This document shows, piece after piece, positions 58,937-64,000 of a DNA stretch of 64,000 nt. Within the stretch, counting starts at the first letter, position 1; every line of letters starts with the position of its first letter. The position numbers and the translations under genes are program-made. Location: contig NZ_FMBW01000045.1 in assembly GCF_900091725.1 (NCBI RefSeq), forward strand, positions 23,706-87,705, given 5' to 3'. A model generated the notes under the pieces. It was not told the DNA's origin and ran no database searches. It saw only the letters and a list, made by a program, of their open reading frames with translations. The DNA comes from Streptomyces sp. DvalAA-43 (lineage in GTDB: Bacteria > Actinomycetota > Actinomycetes > Streptomycetales > Streptomycetaceae).

Positions 58937-59683
58937 ATGGCCGGCCCGTCCACCGCCGCACCAGGACCGGCCATCGGCCTCCGCGAGGTCGAGGAGACCG
59001 CGCCCGCGCTGGTCAGCCTCTACAAGAGCGCCTCGGTCTCCCTGACGAAGCACCGCATGAGCGGCGAGCGCGCCGCGGTCTACCTGGTGCTCGACTACTC
59101 CGGCTCCATGCGGGAGTACTACGAGGACGGCAGCGTCCAGGCCCTGGCCGACCGGGTACTGGGGCTCTCCGCCCACCTGGACGACGACGGCCGCGTACCC
59201 GTCGTGTTCTTCTCCACGGATGTCGACGCCGTCACCGACATCGCGCTGGACAACCACCGCGGCCGAATCGACGCCATCGTGGCGGGCCTCGGGCACATGG
59301 GGAAGACCAGCTACCACCTGGCCATGGACGCCGTCATCGACCACTACCTCGACAGCGGCTCCACCGCGCCCGCGCTCGTCGTCTTCCAGACGGACGGCGG
59401 ACCGATCAGCAAACACGCGGCGGAACGTTACCTCTGCAAGGCGGCGAAGCTCCCGTTGTTCTGGCAGTTCATCGGCTTCGGCAACAAGCGGAGCAACCAG
59501 TTCGACTTCCTGCACAGGCTCGACGAACTGGCCGTACCCGCCAGGCGCGCCGTCGACAACGCCGGCTTCTTCCACGCCGGACCCGACCCGCGCAAGGTCC
59601 CGGACGCCGAGCTGTACGACCGGCTCGTCGCCGAGTTCCCGCACTGGCTGGCCACGGCCAGGGCCCAGGGGATCGTCAAGTGA
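58937..59683 (+). CDS. von Willebrand factor A domain protein (TerF/TerY-like)
   Basis: A 248-residue cytoplasmic VWA protein. The MIDAS metal site is intact: DYSGS at 53-57, the Thr in GKTSYH near 126 and the Asp in FQTDGG near 155. Such stand-alone VWA proteins are relatives of the tellurite-resistance family (TerF/TerY) and bind partners through Mg2+. The ATG at 58937 has GGAG seven bases upstream. Its TGA overlaps the GTG of the HutD-like gene, so the two are coupled. No other ter genes lie in the window. Confidence 0.83.
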   Translation: MAGPSTAAPGPAIGLREVEETAPALVSLYKSASVSLTKHRMSGERAAVYLVLDYSGSMREYYEDGSVQALADRVLGLSAHLDDDGRVPVVFFSTDVDAVTDIALDNHRGRIDAIVAGLGHMGKTSYHLAMDAVIDHYLDSGSTAPALVVFQTDGGPISKHAAERYLCKAAKLPLFWQFIGFGNKRSNQFDFLHRLDELAVPARRAVDNAGFFHAGPDPRKVPDAELYDRLVAEFPHWLATARAQGIVK

Positions 59684-60243
59684 CGGCGCGGGTGCTGCGG
59701 GCGGCCGACCGCACTGCCACGCCCTGGAAGAACGGCGGGGGAGTCACCCGGGAGATCGCGGCGTACCCCGAGGGCGCGCCGCTGGACGCCTTCGACTGGC
59801 GGGTCAGCCTCGCGGAGGTGACCGAGGACGGCCCGTTCTCCTCCTTCCCCGGCGTCGACCGGACCCTGACCGTGGTCGAGGGCGCCGGGATGGACCTCCT
59901 GGTGGGCGGCGAGCACCACATCCTCGACGAGCCGCACTGGCCGCACGACTTCCCGGGCGACCCGGAGACCGAGGGCGGACTGCTCGGCGGCCCGGTGATG
60001 AACGTCAATGTGATGTGCCGCAGAGGACGGACGAGCGCGGCGGTCGCGGTGGTGCGCGGCACCGTACGGCTGGCGGCGCCTCCGGGCGGGGCGGCCCTGG
60101 CCATCGCGCTGGAGGACGGTGCGGTGCTCGACGGCACGGACATCGCACTCGACCGCCACGACGCGCTGCTGACCCGCGAGGAGACACCGGGCGTGCTCCG
60201 GACCCACGGCTGGGCCCTGCTGGTCACCCTGTCGGAGGGCTGA
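59680..60243 (+). CDS. HutD/Ves-family protein
   Basis: A 187-residue bicupin-like protein of the HutD family. TPWKNGGGVTREI near residue 14, FDWRVSLAEVTEDGPFS near 38 and DRTLTVVEGAGM are the family signatures. HutD proteins occur with histidine-utilisation genes in some bacteria and may bind formyl-glutamate-like metabolites; here there are no hut genes nearby. The GTG overlaps the stop of the VWA gene (GTGA). The function here is unknown. A hairpin follows. Confidence 0.85.
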   Translation: MTARVLRAADRTATPWKNGGGVTREIAAYPEGAPLDAFDWRVSLAEVTEDGPFSSFPGVDRTLTVVEGAGMDLLVGGEHHILDEPHWPHDFPGDPETEGGLLGGPVMNVNVMCRRGRTSAAVAVVRGTVRLAAPPGGAALAIALEDGAVLDGTDIALDRHDALLTREETPGVLRTHGWALLVTLSEG

Positions 60244-60262
60244 CGGCCACCCGGCGGGCGGA

Positions 60263-60289
60263 CGGGCCCCGGGCGGGCGACGGGGCCCG
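60263..60289 (+). terminator. hairpin after the HutD-like gene
   Basis: A 9-bp perfect GC stem (60263-60271 with 60281-60289) with a nine-base loop lies 20 bases after the stop. Confidence 0.55.
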
Positions 60290-60339
60290 GACGGGCGGCC
60301 CCGGCCGGCGTGCGCCGATCGGTGCGTCCGGGAACCGGG

Positions 60340-60361
60340 CAGAAGATACCGGACAGAAGAT
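60340..60361. promoter_or_regulatory. twin CAGAAGAT direct repeats
   Basis: CAGAAGAT occurs at 60340-60347 and 60354-60361, 14 bp apart, 28-49 bases upstream of the oxidase-like gene. The spacing suggests a regulator site on one face of the helix or a promoter element. Confidence 0.35.
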
Positions 60362-60388
60362 GTCGGGATTCCAGAGTTCCATGGACGC

Positions 60389-60868
60389 ATGACATCGAGT
60401 TCCTGGGAAGGGTTCCGGTCGGCGGAGCCGGCCTTCGCCGACACGGTCCGGACCCGCTTCGAGCAGTACAGGCACCACGTCCTGGCGACCCTGCGCAAGG
60501 ACGGATCCCCGCGCGTGACCGGACTGGAGGTGGACTTCCGCTTCGGTGAGCTGTGGCTCGGCATGATGCCGGACTCGCGCAAGGCGCTGGACCTGCTGCG
60601 TGATCCGCGGTTCGCGGTGCACGCCAACCCCGGGCCGGACGCCGAGATGGCCGACGGCGACGTACGGATCTCCGGCCGTGCCGTGGTGGAGAACGACCCC
60701 GAGGTCCTGACCCGCTTCATCGAGGAGACGAAGCCGCCGGAGCCCTTCCATCTCTTCCGCACGGAACTCCAGGAGGTGGTCCGCACATCCGTGGACGCGC
60801 AGGAGAAGGAGATCGTGATCCAGGTGTGGCGGCCCGGCACGCCGGCGCGCACGATCCGCAGGCCCTGA
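60389..60868 (+). CDS. pyridoxamine 5'-phosphate oxidase-family protein
   Basis: A 159-residue split-barrel flavin or F420-binding protein. The family pattern is seen in HHVLATLRKDGSPRVTGLEVDF (residues 29-50), the MPDSRKALDLLRDPRFAVH segment and DVRISGRAVV near 96. Members oxidise or reduce small molecules, or bind FMN, F420 or haem; which applies here is not clear. No ribosome-binding site is obvious before the ATG. It is followed after 99 bases by a TetR gene. Confidence 0.82.
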   Translation: MTSSSWEGFRSAEPAFADTVRTRFEQYRHHVLATLRKDGSPRVTGLEVDFRFGELWLGMMPDSRKALDLLRDPRFAVHANPGPDAEMADGDVRISGRAVVENDPEVLTRFIEETKPPEPFHLFRTELQEVVRTSVDAQEKEIVIQVWRPGTPARTIRRP

Positions 60869-60955
60869 GGCTGTCCCGTAGGACGGCGCCGCGGGCCGGA
60901 GCCGTCCCGTGTCCGCGGCGTCCCGCCGCACGCCCTCGACGGCGGGCGCCGGGCG

Positions 60956-60961
60956 GAGAAT
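60956..60961 (+). promoter_or_regulatory. candidate -10 six bases before the TetR gene
   Basis: GAGAAT followed by six bases and GTG, identical in hexamer and spacing to the element before hisD. Confidence 0.35.
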
Positions 60962-60967
60962 GGTCGG

Positions 60968-61579
60968 GTGCCTACCAAGAAGAAGCCCCAGGTGACCCCC
61001 TCGCCCGAGCGGCGCCGCGAACTGCTCGCCACCGCGGCCGAGGTCTTCGCCGCCCAGGGATACAACGCCACCACCGTCCGCAAGATCGCGGACGCGGCCG
61101 GGATGCTCGCGGGCAGCCTCTACTACCACTTCGATTCCAAGGAATCGATGATCGACGAGATCCTCTCGACCTTCCTCGGCGAACTCTGGGAGGGGTACGA
61201 CGCGGTGCTCGCCGCCGGACTGGCCCCCAGGCAGACCATCGAGGCGCTCGTCACCGAGTCCTTCCGGGAGATCGACCGGCACCGTGCCGCCGTCGCCATC
61301 TACCAGAAGGAGGCCCGGCACCTGGCCGCCCAGCCGCGCTTCCAGTACCTCGTCGACTCCCAGCAGAGGTTCGAGAAGGCCTGGCTCGGCACACTGGAAC
61401 GCGGCGTCGCCGACCACAGCCTCCGCGCCGACCTCGACATCCGCCTCACCTACCGCTTCGTGCGCGACACCGTCTGGGTCGCGGCGTCCTGGTACCGGCC
61501 GGGCGGACAGCACAGCCCCGAGGAGATCGCCCGCCAGTACCTCTCGATGGTCCTGGACGGCATCGCCCTCGACACCTGA
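60968..61579 (+). CDS. TetR-family transcriptional regulator
   Basis: A 203-residue regulator. The N-terminal helix-turn-helix (about 15-60) reads RRELLATAAEVFAAQGYNATTVRKIADAAG followed in the recognition helix by MLAGSLYYHFDSKESM. The helical C-terminal domain (70-200) resembles that of KstR2/FadR-type acyl-CoA-responsive regulators, with EARHLAAQPRFQYL and YLSMVLDGI. A CoA-ester ligand is therefore a reasonable guess only. The GTG has no ribosome-binding site, so leaderless expression is likely. Confidence 0.87.
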   Translation: MPTKKKPQVTPSPERRRELLATAAEVFAAQGYNATTVRKIADAAGMLAGSLYYHFDSKESMIDEILSTFLGELWEGYDAVLAAGLAPRQTIEALVTESFREIDRHRAAVAIYQKEARHLAAQPRFQYLVDSQQRFEKAWLGTLERGVADHSLRADLDIRLTYRFVRDTVWVAASWYRPGGQHSPEEIARQYLSMVLDGIALDT

Positions 61580-62092
61580 CCCCGCGCACCCGGATCCACC
61601 GCCCCGGACCGCCCCGGTCACCCGCCCGGCGCAGACCGGAGCGGGAATCGACGACGGCACCCCCGCACGAGCCGGAGCGGACCGGCCGCCGCCGAGGGGC
61701 TCCGGCCGTGGGCGAGTGCGGCGGCCGGGTGAATGCGAGGACCGTCCAGCGGACCTGCCGCGGCCCCGGCCCGACACGCCCGGCGAACCGCCCCGACACC
61801 GGTCGTGCCAACGATTTCTCCGGTGTTCCGGGACCGCCCCCGGCCAGATACCGCAAGGGCCGGAGAGGAATCCGCCGACCGGCTCCGCAGTGTGTTCCCA
61901 CCGCGGACCGGCAGAACGTGCTACGGTTGCCGAGTTGCAGTTTTGGTACCCATGAACTTTATGTGCGCCTGACGGGAATGCTTCCTCAGGCGCATTATTG
62001 TTTTCCGGCTTTCTCCGGATGGGGCTCAATGCGGCGACTTGAAATTCGTAAAGTGCGGATTTCCGGCACTGCACCTCTTTTAGGAGAATGAC
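61580..62092. other. gene-free region ending in the cold-shock gene promoter and leader
   Basis: The first 340 bases are GC-rich without a credible gene. From about 61915 the composition turns AT-rich. TTGCAG (61935-61940), 17 bases, TTTATG (61958-61963) form a possible promoter. A 9-bp hairpin (61964-61972 with 61986-61994) lies in the leader, which extends over 100 bases to the cold-shock start. Confidence 0.5.
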
Positions 62093-62296
62093 ATGGCTAC
62101 TGGAACCGTGAAGTGGTTCAACTCGGAAAAGGGCTTCGGCTTCATCGAGCAGGACGGCGGCGGCGCCGACGTCTTCGCCCACTACTCCAACATCGCCACC
62201 TCGGGCTTCCGTGAGCTCCAGGAGGGCCAGAAGGTCTCCTTCGACGTCACGCAGGGCCAGAAGGGCCCGCAGGCGGAGAACATCGTCCCGGCCTAA
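62093..62296 (+). CDS. CspA-family cold-shock protein
   Basis: A 67-residue single cold-shock domain that binds single-stranded RNA and DNA. RNP1 (KGFGFIEQ) and RNP2 (DVFAHYS) are intact, as is the opening MATGTVKWFNSEKG. AGGAG six bases before the ATG is a strong site. The long AT-rich leader with hairpins is typical of cold-shock mRNAs whose stability or translation responds to temperature. A 16-bp terminator follows immediately, so the gene is monocistronic. Confidence 0.96.
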   Translation: MATGTVKWFNSEKGFGFIEQDGGGADVFAHYSNIATSGFRELQEGQKVSFDVTQGQKGPQAENIVPA

Positions 62297-62316
62297 TTGC
62301 CGGACGCGTACCTCGC

Positions 62317-62353
62317 AGCCGGGGCCCGCACCGTGAAGGTGCGGGCCCCGGCT
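62317..62353 (+). terminator. 16-bp perfect terminator after the cold-shock gene
   Basis: Arms 62317-62332 and 62338-62353 pair perfectly with a GTGAA loop, 20 bases past the stop. Confidence 0.88.
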
Positions 62354-62412
62354 TGTGCTGTCCCCGGGACACGGCGAACGAGCCCGCCCGGCCGCAGCAC
62401 CCCCCAGCAGTC

Positions 62413-62454
62413 CCACGCAGTTCTCAGGAATCCCCAGGACTCCTCAGGAATCCC
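62413..62454 (+). repeat. short tandem repeat in the helicase leader
   Basis: CTCAGGAATCCCC occurs twice about 22 bases apart, just before the helicase ribosome-binding site. It could form alternative pairings near the start or be a relic of slippage. Confidence 0.45.
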
Positions 62455-62472
62455 CCAGGAGGGCAATTCCGT

Positions 62473-64000
62473 ATGACCCGCTCCGAACGCCAGGACCGAC
62501 CCGCCCGCAACCGCCCGTCGAGGGGGCGCGGCACGGCCCCGGCAAAGGCAACCGCTAAGGGTTCCGGCAAGGGATCCGGCAAGGCGTCGCCCCGTCGCAG
62601 GGCCACGCCGCCGCAGGGCGAATTCGCCCTGCCGGAAACCATGACCCCCGCACTGCCCGCCGTAGAGGCGTTCGCCGAGCTGGACATGCCCGCAGCCCTG
62701 CTGAAGACCCTTGCCGCGCAGGGCGTCACCGATCCGTTCCCGATCCAGGGCGCCACCCTGCCGAACTCGCTCGCCGGCCGGGACATCCTCGGCCGCGGCC
62801 GTACCGGCTCCGGCAAGACCCTCGCCTTCGGCCTCGCCCTGCTGGCCCGCACCGCCGGGCGGCGCGCCGAGCCGAAGGCGCCGCTGGCGCTCGTCCTCGT
62901 CCCGACCCGCGAGCTCGCCCAGCAGGTCACCGACGCACTGACGCCGTACGCGACGTCCGTGAACCTGCGCCTGGCCACCGTCGTCGGCGGCATGTCGATC
63001 ACCAAGCAGTCCGGCACGCTGCGCCGCGGCGCCGAGGTGCTCGTCGCCACGCCCGGCCGGCTGAAGGACCTCATCGAGCGCGGCGACTGCCGTCTCGACC
63101 AGGTCGCCATCACCGTCCTCGACGAGGCCGACCAGATGGCCGACATGGGCTTCATGCCGCAGGTCGTCGCCCTGCTCAAGCAGGTCGAGCCGGACGGGCA
63201 GCGGATGCTGTTCTCCGCGACGCTCGACAAGAACATCGACCGGCTGGTCAAGATGTTCCTGACCGATCCCGTCGTGCACTCCGTCGACCCGTCCGCGGGC
63301 GCGGTCACCACGATGGAGCACCACGTCCTGCACGTGGCCGACGAGACCGACAAGAAGGCCGTCGCCACCAGGATCGCCGCCCGTGACGGCCGGGTGATCA
63401 TGTTCGTGGACACCAAGCGCGCCGCGGACCGGTTCGCCAAGCGGTTGCTCGCCAGCGGTGTACGGGCTGCCGCCCTGCACGGCGGGCGCTCGCAGCCGCA
63501 GCGCAACCGGACCCTGGAACAGTTCAAGAACGGCCAGGTCACCGCGCTCGTGGCGACGAACGTGGCGGCTCGCGGCATCCATGTCGACGACCTCGACCTG
63601 GTCGTGAACGTGGACCCGCCGACCGACCACAAGGACTACCTCCACCGCGGCGGGCGCACCGCGCGCGCCGGTGAGTCCGGCAGTGTCGTCACCCTGGTGC
63701 TGCCCGAGGAGAAGCGGGAGATGACCCGGCTGATGGCCGACGCGGGCATCGCCCCGAGGACCACCCGGATCAAGTCCAGCGACGAGGAGCTCACCCGGAT
63801 CACCGGGGCCCGTGAGCCGTCCGGTGTCGCGATCGTCATCGAGGTCCCGCAGCCGACCCCGCCGAAGCAGCGCACCCGCTCCGGCGGGGCCGCGGCGGGC
63901 AGCACCGGCTTCCGCTCGGGCAGCCGCGGCCGGGGCCGGCGCGGCGGTGCCGGACAGGGCGGCGGCGAGAGCCGAGGCACGGGCGGCGCTCCCCGCGCCG
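62473..64000 (+). CDS. DEAD-box RNA helicase, 3' end outside the window
   Basis: 509 codons are present and the frame is still open at the window end. A basic N-terminus of 50 residues is followed by a Q-motif-like FPIQGATLPN, motif I GRGRTGSGKT, Ia PTRELAQQ, Ib TPGRL, II DEAD, III SAT, then the second RecA domain with VATNVAARGIHVDDL and motif VI HRGGRTARAG. A Gly/Arg-rich tail (GSRGRGRRGG) begins near the cut end, typical of RNA-binding extensions. AGGAGGG nine bases before the ATG fixes the start. Its position next to a cold-shock gene suits a role in unwinding structured RNA in the cold. Confidence 0.94.
   Translation, partial: MTRSERQDRPARNRPSRGRGTAPAKATAKGSGKGSGKASPRRRATPPQGEFALPETMTPALPAVEAFAELDMPAALLKTLAAQGVTDPFPIQGATLPNSLAGRDILGRGRTGSGKTLAFGLALLARTAGRRAEPKAPLALVLVPTRELAQQVTDALTPYATSVNLRLATVVGGMSITKQSGTLRRGAEVLVATPGRLKDLIERGDCRLDQVAITVLDEADQMADMGFMPQVVALLKQVEPDGQRMLFSATLDKNIDRLVKMFLTDPVVHSVDPSAGAVTTMEHHVLHVADETDKKAVATRIAARDGRVIMFVDTKRAADRFAKRLLASGVRAAALHGGRSQPQRNRTLEQFKNGQVTALVATNVAARGIHVDDLDLVVNVDPPTDHKDYLHRGGRTARAGESGSVVTLVLPEEKREMTRLMADAGIAPRTTRIKSSDEELTRITGAREPSGVAIVIEVPQPTPPKQRTRSGGAAAGSTGFRSGSRGRGRRGGAGQGGGESRGTGGAPRA

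Noticed and set aside
60826..62091. A 421-codon plus-strand frame overlapping the TetR gene and the cold-shock leader
   Set aside because: It is out of frame with TetR, Arg/Pro-rich and runs into the AT-rich leader; it has no domain and no start signal.
1..64000. tRNA, rRNA, insertion sequences, prophage or integration sites
   Set aside because: I looked for tRNA-like cloverleafs, transposase or integrase ORFs and long terminal repeats on both strands and found none that could be supported.

Overview
The window is a piece of a Streptomyces (or very close actinomycete) chromosome. The DNA is very GC-rich, codon third positions are almost all G or C, GTG starts are frequent, many genes overlap by ATGA or GTGA, and TTA codons are nearly absent: I found one in-frame. 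The gene set is typical of a Streptomyces core region: a his operon with PriA in place of HisA plus TrpF, a trpC-trpM-trpB-trpA cluster, gltBD, dnaE, lgt, and HGxxPAAW and TIGR02234 membrane proteins. From memory the order matches the S. coelicolor region from dnaE to gltB, read in reverse.

Layout. 1-11.6 kb: a partial exported glycoside hydrolase, a CPA1 Na+/H+ antiporter, an MscS channel, a dienelactone hydrolase-like protein, an M43 zinc protease, PhoD, a membrane-anchored DsbA-like protein with a polytopic partner, and a DUF2252 protein. 11.7-15.6 kb: dnaE and a 59-aa basic protein. 15.8-24.5 kb: an NYN-domain protein, an ABC-2 exporter, DUF2567, YbaK, a Lon-substrate-domain protein, an unknown helical protein and a long beta-helix-like membrane protein. 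24.6-30.5 kb: hisD-hisC-hisB-(55-aa membrane protein)-hisH-priA-ridA-hisF, closed by a strong terminator. 30.7-33.2 kb: ArsR-type regulator, MFS exporter, TIGR03085 protein. 33.3-42.2 kb: hisI-trpE, three small membrane proteins, trpC-trpM-trpB-trpA, a second DsbA-like protein, lgt. 42.2-50.2 kb: a tightly overlapping minus-strand operon of three ADP-ribosylglycohydrolase-family genes, a PfkB kinase, a CaiB-type CoA transferase and a CitE/HpcH-type lyase. 50.5-57.7 kb: VIT1/CCC1 transporter and gltBD. 57.9-64 kb: rhomboid protease, VWA-HutD pair, FMN-binding oxidase-like protein, TetR regulator, cold-shock protein and a DEAD-box helicase cut by the window end.

How it works together: GltBD makes glutamate from glutamine and 2-oxoglutarate, while HisH takes amide nitrogen from glutamine and HisC takes its amino group from glutamate. 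PriA links the two pathways by isomerising both ProFAR (His) and PRA (Trp). No trpF is present in the window. hisG, hisE, trpD and trpG are also not here.

The least explained parts are the ADP-ribosylglycohydrolase/kinase/CoA operon, a duplicated hisB translation start that creates a coupled 40-codon ORF, a perfect 19-bp inverted repeat between divergent genes at 50.35 kb, and a set of promoter-like hexamers exactly six bases before start codons that lack Shine-Dalgarno sequences.
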